Origin: Kitasatospora mediocidica KCTC 9733 | Lineage (GTDB): Bacteria; Actinomycetota; Actinomycetes; Streptomycetales; Streptomycetaceae | Length of the DNA: 64,000 bases | Reading direction: 5' to 3' | NCBI RefSeq assembly: GCF_000744225.1 | Contig: NZ_JQLN01000005.1 | Coordinates: 744,001-808,000 of the forward strand | Part shown: positions 38,436 through 47,639 of the stretch, in pieces | Numbering within the stretch: position 1 is the stretch's first letter | Layout of the letters: each line of letters opens with the position of its first letter | Translations under genes and position numbers: made by a program | The notes under the pieces: model-generated | What the model was told of the DNA's origin: nothing | Seen by the model: the letters and a program-made list of their open reading frames with translations, nothing else | Databases searched by the model: none

Positions 38436-39089
38436 TCAGTGCGACCAGTAGGGGTCGGCATTCGCCGGATTCGGCCAGGGCCCCTGATACCAGGAGGGCT
38501 CTGGACCAGCCAGGGCCGGAGGGCCTGACGAGGTCAATGGTTCGAACGGATCCCCTGATCCGCTGTAGTTCACTTCACCGACGGCGACCAGCATTTTTAT
38601 CTGAAATGGACTGAATTCGTCCATGTCAAGCCTCACCGAAACACCACCAGGAGCAGTTGTCGTCCATTCCCGCGTGCGACCGGCAGGGGCGTCGAGGAAC
38701 TTCTCGTGGACGGGTGCGTAACCACTCTTTGCCCAGTAGTCCTTGACCATTCCACGGAAGCCCTCAAGTTTCCCCTGGGCGATAGGCGTCAGGACCCCCT
38801 GCTCGCGCGTGAACGTAGCCCGGCCGGTGCGCTTGTAGGTGATATGGAAGTTGCTGTAATCAGGCTCGGATCCATAGCCGAAAAACGCTGGTTTGATCGC
38901 CGGACTGAGCGAGCCGAAAGTTCCGTCAGCGGCGGCATCGAGTTCCTGACGGGCTTTCTCGGGCGCGATTCCGGGCTTGTGGTCCCCCAGGAACCACCAG
39001 GCGGCGACCATCAGCAGCGCGAGGACCGTGGCACACACCAGAAGGGCCCGGCCGCGCGAGGTCTCCGTCCTGGCGCTCCGAGTCACCAT
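38436..39089 (-). CDS. Membrane-anchored protein, possible immunity partner of the hydrolase
   Basis: This 217-residue protein has one N-terminal membrane helix (LLVCATVLALLMVAAWWFL) and an extracytoplasmic domain of no family I recognise (YWAKSGYAPVHEKFLDAPAG, SVRLDMDEFSPFQIKML). Its start overlaps the end of the hydrolase gene by 7 nt, so the two are translated together. The gene is poor in G+C (28 of 60 in 38581-38640 counted by hand). Position, coupling and topology would suit an immunity or membrane partner protein of the secreted hydrolase; this is inference only. Confidence 0.75.
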   Translation of the reverse strand: MVTRSARTETSRGRALLVCATVLALLMVAAWWFLGDHKPGIAPEKARQELDAAADGTFGSLSPAIKPAFFGYGSEPDYSNFHITYKRTGRATFTREQGVLTPIAQGKLEGFRGMVKDYWAKSGYAPVHEKFLDAPAGRTREWTTTAPGGVSVRLDMDEFSPFQIKMLVAVGEVNYSGSGDPFEPLTSSGPPALAGPEPSWYQGPWPNPANADPYWSH

Positions 39090-40828
39090 CGATCCGCCTC
39101 CGGTCGCACCTTGTCGGGGCTACCGACGACGATGTTGGCGATATTGCCCAGCGAAGGACCACCGTTCTGGGGCGTCAGATATTCGGTGTGTGTCCGGAGC
39201 CAGTGCACGGGACTCCCGTCCGCCACGGAGAAGCGATGCGCACCGAAGGAGCTACTGGCCGGATCCGTGCCGAACCACCGCGAATTGGGGCTGCAGCCCG
39301 GTGCGTAGGTAATCGGGTCGAACGCCGCCTCACCGACCCAGACATGGCCTGGAAGGCCGAGGTCAGCAGCAGTGCCGGCCCCGGTGCCGGGGCTGCCGAT
39401 CAGGACCACGTCGTCCGGCGGGGTGTAGGCGTTGGGCTGATGGGTCGACAACATGGTCGCCTGGCCGACCAGAAACGAGCCGTAGCTGTGGCCGATCGAG
39501 GTGATGTGCTGCGGCTGCGCGCCCGTGTTGGTGGCCCGCAGACCCGTCAGGAAGTTCGCGTAGGCCGGAGCACCGACCTGGCCCCGGTCCGGCGAGGCGA
39601 CGGAGGGCGGTCCGGGAGGCGCGTCATAGCCGAGCCAGACGACCGAGGCGGCCGAACCGTTGCCCAGTTCCGCCTCGTTCGCGGCGTTGTAGAGGTTCAA
39701 TGCGTTGTTGGCCTCGTTCGCACCGGGGTCGTTGATCGAATCCATACCGAGCGAACTCAGGGTGGTGGTCATCCCGGGCACGTACGTGCTCACGTCGGTC
39801 GCCGTGTCCGGGTTGCCGAAGGCGAGGATCGCCCGGCCCTGCCCCTGTGTCCCGATGCCGAGCAGATAGTCCTTGGGATGATGACTCGGATCGGCGGCCA
39901 CCCGTTGGTCGTCCATGTCGAGCCGGTCCTGGATGCTGTTGAAACCGTCCAGCTGCCCCTGCAGCTCGTCGTGCTTCTCCCGCCACTCCATGTGCGCCAT
40001 GGTCTCCACCGGGAACCCGTCCGTGACCACCCCGTCGAACCGTGGCGGCTCCGGGCCGAGTTGGGCGATCTGCCCCTGGAGGTCCGTCCGGATCCGGCTC
40101 AGACCCAGCCGGTTGGCCTGGTCGCGGGCCGGCGAGGGGACCCCGTCCAGGTTGCCGACCTGGTCCGGGTGGTTGTTGATCAGGTCCTGCTGCTCGGCCG
40201 GGGTGAGCCCCGCCCACCAGGCCTTGACCTGCGCCGGCGTGGATCCCTGCGCGGGGATGTTCTCGCGGGCCGCCTCGGTCCGCTGGTCAGCACCCGCAGT
40301 CGCGCTGTCGAGACCGGTACCGCTGGTCGCGTTGTCCGTGAAGTGCTTCAGCCGCGCGGAGATCAACTGGTCGGCCTGGTCCGCCTCGGTGAGGGCGGCG
40401 GCGATCCGGGTGCTGACGTCGGTCGCCCTGGCGCGGGCGGACGCACCCGCGTAGGTCGCGGAGCTGGGGTCGTTGTCCCAGGTGATGCTTCCGTCCGGCT
40501 TGACGGTGAGGTGCGCGGCGGCGGCGTCGTCGAGCGCCTGCACCAACTGCGCCTGAGCCAGCGCGAACGACCTGGCCGCATCACTCAACGTCCCGCCGAC
40601 GAGGCTCAGCTCGTCGTGAGCGGCCTGCATCTTGCCGGTGAACGCCGCGAGATCGGCCCGCACCTGGACGGCAGTGGCGCCCGACCACCGCGTGTCGTCC
40701 AAGCGGTCCGTCACCGTGCTCCGCCAGGCGCCGACGTGCTGGCCGAACTCGGCGGTCAGCTGCTCGTAAGCCGCCTGAGCACTCGCCAGACCGTTGGTGT
40801 CGGCGTTCATCAGGGTCGCGATGTCCAC
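39083..40828 (-). CDS. WXG-fused DUF1023-type alpha/beta hydrolase
   Basis: The first 120 residues are a helical hairpin of the WXG100 type (WSG in DTRWSGATAVQVRADLAAFT) and the next 200 are helical. The C-terminal part is an alpha/beta hydrolase: the nucleophile elbow is SIGHSYGSFLVGQA, VLIGSPGTGAGTA follows, and FDPI and RTHTEYL supply likely Asp and His. This is the DUF1023 arrangement found in type VII-associated actinobacterial proteins. The total is 581 residues. GTG at 40828 follows the stop of the small WXG-like gene by 2 nt, and the downstream membrane gene overlaps its end by 7 nt. It is probably a secreted lipase/esterase-like effector; the substrate is unknown. Confidence 0.85.
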   Translation of the reverse strand: MDIATLMNADTNGLASAQAAYEQLTAEFGQHVGAWRSTVTDRLDDTRWSGATAVQVRADLAAFTGKMQAAHDELSLVGGTLSDAARSFALAQAQLVQALDDAAAAHLTVKPDGSITWDNDPSSATYAGASARARATDVSTRIAAALTEADQADQLISARLKHFTDNATSGTGLDSATAGADQRTEAARENIPAQGSTPAQVKAWWAGLTPAEQQDLINNHPDQVGNLDGVPSPARDQANRLGLSRIRTDLQGQIAQLGPEPPRFDGVVTDGFPVETMAHMEWREKHDELQGQLDGFNSIQDRLDMDDQRVAADPSHHPKDYLLGIGTQGQGRAILAFGNPDTATDVSTYVPGMTTTLSSLGMDSINDPGANEANNALNLYNAANEAELGNGSAASVVWLGYDAPPGPPSVASPDRGQVGAPAYANFLTGLRATNTGAQPQHITSIGHSYGSFLVGQATMLSTHQPNAYTPPDDVVLIGSPGTGAGTAADLGLPGHVWVGEAAFDPITYAPGCSPNSRWFGTDPASSSFGAHRFSVADGSPVHWLRTHTEYLTPQNGGPSLGNIANIVVGSPDKVRPEADRW

Positions 40829-40830
40829 CG

Positions 40831-41265
40831 CTACGCCACCTGCCTGCGGGAACGCACCGGCGCGGACCCGGGCGACCCGTCGGCGAGCACCGTCCCGAAC
40901 GGATCGGCAGCGCCCGCCCGCGCCTGGTACGCCGCCGGCCTGCTCGACGTCTGCAGGGACTGCAGGTTGGCGGCGGCACCCTGGTCGCTCTGCCGGTACC
41001 CCTGCGCCATCTGGACCATCTTCGCGCCGTAGCCGTCCATGGCAGCGGCGAGCCCGTCGAGCAGCTTCTTCCAGTCGTACGTGCAGTCGTGCAGCGCACC
41101 GCCCGTGGCCCACCCGGCCAGACCGCCCGACGCCCGATCGCTCGGCGCGAGAACGCTCCCGGTCTGGTCGGGTATCTGCTCGGCTATCCCCTGCGCACTG
41201 TGCCCGGCCCCCTCCAACTCGTCCGGGCTCACCTCGAAGCCACCGCCCCCGTCGGAAATCGGCAC
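40831..41265 (-). CDS. Small WXG100/EspC-like type VII protein
   Basis: This protein of 144 residues is mostly helical (FEVSPDELEGAGHSAQGIAE, then DWKKLLDGLAAAMDGYGAKM) and ends in a flexible basic tail. A YxxxD-type motif (YRQSD in AQGYRQSDQGAA) matches the type VII secretion signal after the second helix. The GTG at 41265 is preferred over 41277 because a G-run lies just before it. It is 2 nt upstream of the hydrolase gene and is likely its secretion partner. Confidence 0.75.
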   Translation of the reverse strand: MPISDGGGGFEVSPDELEGAGHSAQGIAEQIPDQTGSVLAPSDRASGGLAGWATGGALHDCTYDWKKLLDGLAAAMDGYGAKMVQMAQGYRQSDQGAAANLQSLQTSSRPAAYQARAGAADPFGTVLADGSPGSAPVRSRRQVA

Positions 41266-41440
41266 GCGTCCCCCCACTGTCGCCTTCGCGGCCCAGTCCC
41301 CCCGGACCCTTCACCGACGTGGCAGTCCCGTGCCGGGGCCCCGCGGGAAGACACCCAATGTAGCTGATCCGCACACGCTCGGTCACGTGTTCGCAGATCC
41401 GGCTATGCGGAGGGCCTGCGCCCGGGGCCAGGCACCGGCC

Positions 41441-42913
41441 CTACGACTTGTACGGGTTGACCGGCGGCGCCGGCGGCGGCTGGTACCCGGGGGGCGGCGG
41501 CTGCTGAGCGTACGGCGACTGCCCGTAGCCCGGCTGACCGTACGGCGCCTGCGGGGGCAGCGGGTACCCTGGCGCACCGGGCGCGGGCTGCGCCGGTGCT
41601 TGCGCCTGCGCCTGGGAACGGCGCTTGCGGCGGAGGAGGAAGAACACGCCACCGAGCAGCGCCAGCCCCGCAACCACCCCACCTGCGACGAGCGGCAAAC
41701 TGCTGGACCCGGAGGACGAGCCGGCGGATGCGGCCGGAGTGGGCGAACTACTCGCGGCACCGCCACCGGACGCCGGGACGGTAGCCGGCGTCGAAGCGGG
41801 CGCACTGTTCGCGGACCCGGCCCCGGACGCGGACGCGGACGTCGGAGCCGAAGGAGCACCCGAGGCCGCGATGCCCACGCCTGCGGCGACGAGCGGGTTC
41901 ACGTCGGCGGGACCGGGGTCACCGGGCGTGTTGAGGGCGGTCCGGGGGCTGATGGAGCCGAAGCCGACGAAGTTGTTGCGGTTGCTGCCGTCGTTGGGCT
42001 TGTTGGCCGTGTTGATCAGGACGCGCAGGACCTGGTTTCCGGTCCAGGTCGGGTGAACTGACCACACGATCGCAGCTGCGGCAGCGGTGAGCGCGGTGGC
42101 GTCGGAAGTTCCGTGGCCCTTGCAGTAACCCGTCGGGTCGATGCAGGCACTGTAGATGTCCAGCCCGGGAGCGGTCAAAGCAATTTGAGGACCTGACTCC
42201 GACTCGGGAGTCACTACCCCACTGTGGTCGAATCCAGCAATTGCAGCCACCCCGGAAGCAGCTCCGGGGTACATAACCGGATTGCCCTCCTGGGCGCTGT
42301 TTCCGGCACCGGCAACGATAAGGCTCCCCTTGCCGATAGCGTAATTGACCGCAGTCTGCAGGGCGGAGATATCTCCGCTACTGATGTCCGCGGAGCGAAC
42401 CCCCAGTGAGATGCTTATTACCTTGACGCCCTGATCGACTGCGTAGTCGATGGCTTCATCCACTTGCTTCAGCGTTTCCGGACTTGGAGCATCCGCCGTG
42501 GAGTTCACCTTCAACGGGAGAATCTTTGCCCCTGGCGCAAGACCGTAGGCTCCCTGCCCGTTGAAGCTCTTGCCAGATCCAGCGATCATACTGGCCATAG
42601 CTGTCCCGTGGCCGTCCGTGTCCGTGGTCGGGCCTCCGGGAAGACCGCTAAAGTCCTTTCCTGGCAGCACCTGGCCAACCAGGTCAGGAAGATCTGCCCT
42701 GACCCCGCTGTCGATGACCGCCACGGTGATGCCCTTGCCCGTGCTCGTCTGCCATACCTCAGGCATGTGCAACGCATCCAAATGCCACTCGGACGCCCGA
42801 GGTGTGTCTGCTGCTAGAGCGGGCCAACTGAGTCCGCCAACCATGGCTGCAGCCACTGCCAGCGACGCTGCGGCATGCCGCAACCCCAGGGTTGGCGTGC
42901 CGTTTCGCCGCAT
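41441..42913 (-). CDS. Mycosin-type subtilisin-like serine protease
   Basis: Mycosins are membrane-anchored S8 proteases required by type VII secretion systems. The 490-residue protein has a signal peptide (ending SWPALAAD), catalytic Asp in ITVAVIDSGV, His in DTDGHGTAMASMIAG, oxyanion Asn in VAGAGNSAQ and Ser in GHGTSDATALTAAAA. A Pro/Ser/Ala linker, a C-terminal membrane helix (LPLVAGGVVAGLALLGGVFF) and a Pro/Gln/Tyr-rich tail follow. GAGGAGA precedes the ATG at 42913. The catalytic half is markedly poorer in G+C (about 58%) than the tail (about 78%), suggesting mixed origin. It sits beside WXG and PPE-like genes but no Ecc genes are in the window. Confidence 0.92.
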   Translation of the reverse strand: MRRNGTPTLGLRHAAASLAVAAAMVGGLSWPALAADTPRASEWHLDALHMPEVWQTSTGKGITVAVIDSGVRADLPDLVGQVLPGKDFSGLPGGPTTDTDGHGTAMASMIAGSGKSFNGQGAYGLAPGAKILPLKVNSTADAPSPETLKQVDEAIDYAVDQGVKVISISLGVRSADISSGDISALQTAVNYAIGKGSLIVAGAGNSAQEGNPVMYPGAASGVAAIAGFDHSGVVTPESESGPQIALTAPGLDIYSACIDPTGYCKGHGTSDATALTAAAAAIVWSVHPTWTGNQVLRVLINTANKPNDGSNRNNFVGFGSISPRTALNTPGDPGPADVNPLVAAGVGIAASGAPSAPTSASASGAGSANSAPASTPATVPASGGGAASSSPTPAASAGSSSGSSSLPLVAGGVVAGLALLGGVFFLLRRKRRSQAQAQAPAQPAPGAPGYPLPPQAPYGQPGYGQSPYAQQPPPPGYQPPPAPPVNPYKS

Positions 42914-43014
42914 AACATTCTCCTCGTCACTGGGCTGTCCGAACCGGACTTCGGACTGGAACAGGTCTGCCCGGCCGCCGAGAGACACCCAGCGACCGGG
43001 CAGAGAGTCCGGGC

Positions 43015-44691
43015 TTACTCAATCACGTTCGGATTGCTCTCCGGCGTTCCACCCGTCCATGTCTCCTCGTCCTCAAGGAGGTAGGCCGCACGGTTCCGCC
43101 GGTCCTTGCTCTTCTTGTTGGCGCCATGAGTCCCACCAGGCATGAAGCCGCGCTGGCCCGCAGTGCCCTCGCCGCCCTCGGGATCAGCCCCGGCCCGAGC
43201 CCGCAGGCCGGTACCGCCGGGGGTGAACTCACCGCCGGCCTCGGGGCTTCGACTTCCGCCGACCTCGCCGCCGGCAGTGGACGTCAGGCCGCGACCACGG
43301 CCACTACCGCCGCCCGCGCCCCGCCCGCCCAGACCACCAGCGCCGCCAGGCGCATGGCCGCCCATGCCACCCCCACCCATACCGCCACCGGCAGCGCCGC
43401 CACCCGCGCGACCACCGCCGGCGGCCTCGTCGGCTCCAAATGCGTTGGCGCCGAGCTGACTGCGTCCGGTCGTAGCCCCGGGACGGCTGACGCCCCCGGA
43501 GATACCGTCCTCACCGGCAACCGTGCCGCCGATCGGCCGGCCGGACGCACCGCCACCGGTGTAACCGCCAGAGCCGTAAGTGCTCTTGCCGGTGATACCA
43601 CCACCTGTGAAGCCGCCGCCCGCCGGCCCGCTAGCGGGTAGACCCCCACCCGGGTATCCACCGCCGGGGTAGCCGCCGAAGGGACCGCCACCTCCAGGAC
43701 CGCCACCAGGGCCAACAGGCGTAGGACCACCGCCGGTCGGGCCGGTCACCGGCGGGAGCGTCGGAGTCGACGGACCACTGTCGATCCCCGTGCTCGGGGG
43801 CGATACAACAACCGGCGGGGTCGGCACAGTCACAACCGGATGCGGCGTGACGGGGTTCGGGGTCACCGGGCCGGGGCCCGTTCGAACAGGCACTGGCTCG
43901 GGGACGACAGGGTCGACACGGCTGGGCGGAGGCGGGGAGCCAGGCGGCACACCGGTCTTTCCGGGAGAGCTCGGCGCCACCCTGCTGCTGCTACCACCAG
44001 AGCCGGTGCGGCTGGAGGTGTCGCCGGATCCCGAGCCTCCGAACGAAACGCCCTGCTCGTTACCGAGCCCCTTCGGCTGCGGCCCCATCACCGAAACCGG
44101 CGTCGGCGGGAACAACGGCGGCGTCGCCGCGTTGATCAGCGTCGTCGACTGGTCGTACGACTGCCCCAGGATGATCATCTGGTGGATGGCCTCCTGGTGC
44201 GCGTTATCGATGCGCGTCTGCGCGGCCGACGCCTGGAAGGAGGTGACCCAGTTGGGGTTGGCGACCTGCATGCTGTCCGGCATGAGGAGGTTGTCCTGCG
44301 AGTTCCGCTTGTTGACCGTCTGGATGTCGGCGGTCGGCAGCGGCGGGATCCCCCCGCTCCCCTTGACCCCTGCCAGGGTGTTCCCGGCGGCCGTGATGTT
44401 GGTCCCCGCCGTGGCCGCGTAGTCGCTGAGCAGAAGGGTCGATGTGGAGACCTGGCTCGCCCAGGTCTTGAAGGCGTCGCTGGCCGGCCCGGTCCAGTCC
44501 AGGTTCCCCACGTGGGAGTGCAGTTCATCGCTGAGCGACTTCAGCGTCGCGGCAGCCTCGGTGAGCGCCGCGCCGCGCCCGGTCATCACCGTGGGCTGGG
44601 CGTTCTGCACCATGGCCAGGAGCTGCTCGTGGCTCATGGCTTCGAAGTTGGTGCAACCCGAGAAGTCGTTCTCCGGTTCCTGGGCCATCAT
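43015..44691 (-). CDS. PPE/WXG-like Gly-Pro-rich type VII protein
   Basis: The first 200 residues are helical with a WXG motif (HVGNLDWTGPASDAFKTWAS). Proline-rich and then glycine-rich low-complexity segments follow (GGYPGGGYPGGGLP, GGGMGGGGMGGHAPGG). The C-terminus, AAYLLEDEETWTGGTPESN, is the YL-EDEETW motif I know from actinobacterial type VII substrates. The protein has 558 residues. It lies between the WXG-like gene and the mycosin gene in one likely operon. A structural or substrate role in secretion is inferred from family; the second ATG at 44688 is an equal start candidate. Confidence 0.85.
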   Translation of the reverse strand: MMAQEPENDFSGCTNFEAMSHEQLLAMVQNAQPTVMTGRGAALTEAAATLKSLSDELHSHVGNLDWTGPASDAFKTWASQVSTSTLLLSDYAATAGTNITAAGNTLAGVKGSGGIPPLPTADIQTVNKRNSQDNLLMPDSMQVANPNWVTSFQASAAQTRIDNAHQEAIHQMIILGQSYDQSTTLINAATPPLFPPTPVSVMGPQPKGLGNEQGVSFGGSGSGDTSSRTGSGGSSSRVAPSSPGKTGVPPGSPPPPSRVDPVVPEPVPVRTGPGPVTPNPVTPHPVVTVPTPPVVVSPPSTGIDSGPSTPTLPPVTGPTGGGPTPVGPGGGPGGGGPFGGYPGGGYPGGGLPASGPAGGGFTGGGITGKSTYGSGGYTGGGASGRPIGGTVAGEDGISGGVSRPGATTGRSQLGANAFGADEAAGGGRAGGGAAGGGMGGGGMGGHAPGGAGGLGGRGAGGGSGRGRGLTSTAGGEVGGSRSPEAGGEFTPGGTGLRARAGADPEGGEGTAGQRGFMPGGTHGANKKSKDRRNRAAYLLEDEETWTGGTPESNPNVIE

Positions 44692-44725
44692 CCGCTCCCC
44701 GTGTCGATTACGTACACCTGCGCAC

Positions 44726-45307
44726 TCATCCGACGCCGGTCCCGGTCCCGCTCGTGCTGCCGCTCGTACTCGTAGCCGTGCTCGTGCTCGTGGTGGTCGA
44801 GGCCGGGGTGGCGTCGGTGGTCACCGAGGTGTCGGTCGTGGTCACGTCCGTGCTCACGGGAGCCACCAGGCGGCTCGGGCCGATCGGGGTCTTGTACTGG
44901 GCGTCGGTCTGCGCCTGGATCTTCCAGAGCGCCACGCGGTGCGCGTCGTCGACGTTCTGGTAGCCCTTGTTCGAGATGTCGATGGCGATGCTCATCGCCT
45001 CGATCTGGTTGGCGAGCGTCTGCGACAGCGTCTCCAGGTTGGCGTGGACGATGTCGTAGGCGCCCAGCAGCGCCGTCGACTCGCCAAAGCCGGTGCCGAG
45101 ATGCGCGGCCGTCAACTGCTGCTGGGAGATCTTGGGATGGGACGCCTCGGACCCGTCCAAGGTCTGCAGCATCGCGTCGACCTTCCCCTTGAACACGGTC
45201 AGCGTCTCGACCTCGACGCTCAGGGCTTGGGCGTTCTTCGCCGCCTCGGCCCGGTAATACGCCACGCTTGCGACGGGACCACCGGCATCGGCAATCATCA
45301 TCTCCAC
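44726..45307 (-). CDS. WXG-like type VII secretion-associated protein
   Basis: This protein of 193 residues has two long helices (YYRAEAAKNAQALSVEVETL, then STALLGAYDIVHANLETLSQ), a YxxxD motif (YQNVD in NKGYQNVDDAHR), and a Ser/Thr-rich tail. This matches ESX-type helical substrates with the secretion signal after the hairpin. GTG at 45307 has GGGGGAGG 9 nt upstream; two in-frame ATGs follow within three codons. It starts the operon that continues into the PPE-like and mycosin genes with a 34-bp gap. Confidence 0.75.
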   Translation of the reverse strand: MEMMIADAGGPVASVAYYRAEAAKNAQALSVEVETLTVFKGKVDAMLQTLDGSEASHPKISQQQLTAAHLGTGFGESTALLGAYDIVHANLETLSQTLANQIEAMSIAIDISNKGYQNVDDAHRVALWKIQAQTDAQYKTPIGPSRLVAPVSTDVTTTDTSVTTDATPASTTTSTSTATSTSGSTSGTGTGVG

Positions 45308-45614
45308 GGCAATACACCTCCCCCGTGCACAGGCGGCTCTCACCCCCGTGCCGTCACACGTCATCACCTACGAAGCCTACGAAGTCCCGCGTACTCGCAC
45401 TGCGGACAGCTGCCCGACCGGCCCGGAGGCCGGGCAGGAACCGCCATGGCCATCTTAGCGACCATCCCTGTCGGAACGGCAGGGGCCTTGCTGCGTAAGC
45501 GCGTTATCGGTACGGACTTGTCACGCACCCCCAGGGGTGAGGGGATTCCCTGGCAGGTGTGACAGGTTGGGGGAGCCCCGTAGCGCCCCACCGCACCCGA
45601 CAGGACCGACCGAC
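45308..45614. other. 307-bp divergent region between type VII and FUSC genes
   Basis: No gene is evident. A tandem 9-mer CCTACGAAG occurs twice at 45366-45383, and imperfect inverted repeats lie around 45408-45435 (CTGCCCG/CCGGGCAG) and 45466-45482. Promoters in both directions are expected but no convincing pair was recognised. Confidence 0.5.
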
Positions 45615-47614
45615 GTGGCGAGCACACCCGCCGATCCGGAACCCGTACCCTCACCCCCTCCATCCACCACCACCCCCACCAGCACCCCCACCACCACCCC
45701 CACCCCCGCCTGGTGGGCCAGGGCAGCCAAGCCCGCCCGTCCCGGACTGCCGGGGACGCTCATGCTCCGGGCGGCGCTCGGGATGGGGGTGCCGCTCTTC
45801 GCGGGGCTGGCGACCGGGCAGCTCGGACTGGGGGTGTTCGCGGGGCTCGGTGCGATGCACGCGACCCTGAACGACCGGGTGGAACCGGGCCGGCTCCGAC
45901 GGGTCAGGATCGGCGGCGCGCTGGCGGCCTCCAGCGTCGGCATGGTGATCGGCGGGGCCCTGCAGCGGTACCAGGTCGGCACGCTGTGGGCGGCCCTGGC
46001 ACTGATCGTGGTGGGCTTCGTCTCCGGCGCGCTCAGCGCGACCGGGCCGCGCGGGTCGGCGGCCGGCATGCTGCTCCTCGTGTCGGCCTCGCTGGGCGGC
46101 GGGATGCACCTCGCCGACCCGTGGTGGGTGGCCGGGCCGATGATGCTGGCGGGCGCCGCCCTGGTGGTCGTCCTGGGCCTGCCGTACCGCTGGCGGCGGC
46201 CGCAGGCGGATCCGCGCAACCGGGCACTGGCGACGGTCTACGACGCGCTCGGCGACCTGCTGCTCGCGCTGGGCACCGCGCGGGGCCCGCCGCCCGACGG
46301 GTGCTGACGGCGCGGCTGAACCAGATGCAGGACCTGCTGCCGCACGCCCGACCGACCGCGCGCCCCGAGTCGCCGCAGGTCCAGCGGCTGCGCCGGGCGT
46401 ACGAGGCGGCACTCGCCGCCACCGAGACGGCCAGCGGACTGCTCTGGGCCCAGCGCCCGGTGCCGCCGCAGGTCGCGGCGGTCCCGGGCACCCTGGCCCG
46501 CGCCTTGGACGGAACGGCGGCGGGTCCCCCACAGGTCCCCGACTGGCAGCCCGCCACCCCGGCGCTGCGCGCACTGGACGCCGCCCTGCGCACCGCCGCC
46601 GACGCGGTCGCCGGACGTCCGGCGCACCCCACCGCCGCCGTCCGGACCGCCTCCGCGCCCCCGCCGGACCCGTGGCGGCTGCGCGCCCGGCTGCTGTCCC
46701 ACGGGTCGGTGCGCTACGGACTGCGGGTGGCGCTCTGCATCGCGGTCGCCGAGGCGGTCACCGCGGGGCTGCCGCTGAACCGGAGTTACTGGGTGCCGAT
46801 GACGGTCGCCTTCGTCCTCAAGCCGGATCTCGGCTCGGTCTTCCTGCGCGCCGTCAGCCGTGCGCTCGGCACGCTCCTCGGTGTGGCGCTGACGGCCGCC
46901 GTGCTCTCGCTCAGCACCGACAAGTGGCTGCTGGCCACGATCGCCGCGCTCTGCGTGGCGCTGCTGCCGTACGTGGCGGCCGCGCACTACGGGCTGACCA
47001 CCGCGGTGATGACCCCGATGGCCCTGATCCTGGTGCAGTTGGGCGGGCAGAGCGGGGCGGCGGAGTTCTGGCCAAGGGTGCTGGACACCGTGCTGGCCAG
47101 CGTGATCGTGCTGGTCTTCGGGTACCTGCTCTGGCCCGAGCGGCCGCCGCACCGGATCGAGCCACGGATCGTGGCGGCGGCCACCGCGGTGCGCGCCTAC
47201 CTGGGTTCGGTGGTCCGCCAGCAACACCAGCGACAGGACCAGCAGCAGGCCCAGATCTGGCTCCGCCGGACCGCCTACCGCTCGCTGGCGGACGCCCGCC
47301 AGGAGGTGCAGCAGGGGCTCACCGAGCCGCCCCCGGCCGGGCGCCAGGCGGAGGCGTGGCTCCCGGCCACCACCGCGCTGGAACGGCTCAGCGGCGCGGT
47401 GGCGGCTTACTCCGCACAGCTGCGGTACGGCGGCCGGGAGGCCGAACCGGCCGAGGTGGAGCGGGTGTTGGCCGCTCTGGAACGGCTGGTCACGGCCGCC
47501 CGCGCACACCGTCCGCCGGCCGGCCACACCCAGCGGCCGACCGGACCGCACGACCCCGCCCGCAGCGCACTCGCCCAGGCGGCCACCGAATTGGAGCAAC
47601 TCCTCACGGAGTAA
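45615..47614 (+). pseudogene. FUSC-family membrane protein with one apparent frameshift
   Basis: The first part (GTG at 45615 to a stop at 46307) encodes the N-terminal membrane helices (LPGTLMLRAALGMGVPLFAG, then LGVFAGLGAMHATLNDR). The second part, in another frame from about 46290 to 47614, encodes the cytoplasmic segment and the second helix bundle (LNRSYWVPMTVAFVLKPDLG, then FLRAVSRALGTLLGVALTAA), typical of the FUSC/aromatic-acid exporter fold. The switch lies in a GGGGCCCGCCGCCC run near 46295, where one lost or gained base would restore a protein of about 665 residues. It may be a sequencing error or real inactivation. It is divergent from the type VII genes and converges on the ABC-F gene. 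Confidence 0.75.
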
Positions 47615-47639
47615 GCCCGGCAAACGCGAGCGGTCCCGC

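Noticed and set aside
40363..41386. Long frame joining the hydrolase to sequence upstream of 40828
   Set aside because: This region encodes the small WXG-like protein in another frame with a YxxxD motif; the extension has no helical WXG features.
38436..45307. Prophage or integrative element
   Set aside because: No integrase, phage structural gene or att-like duplication of the nearby tRNA-Thr was found.
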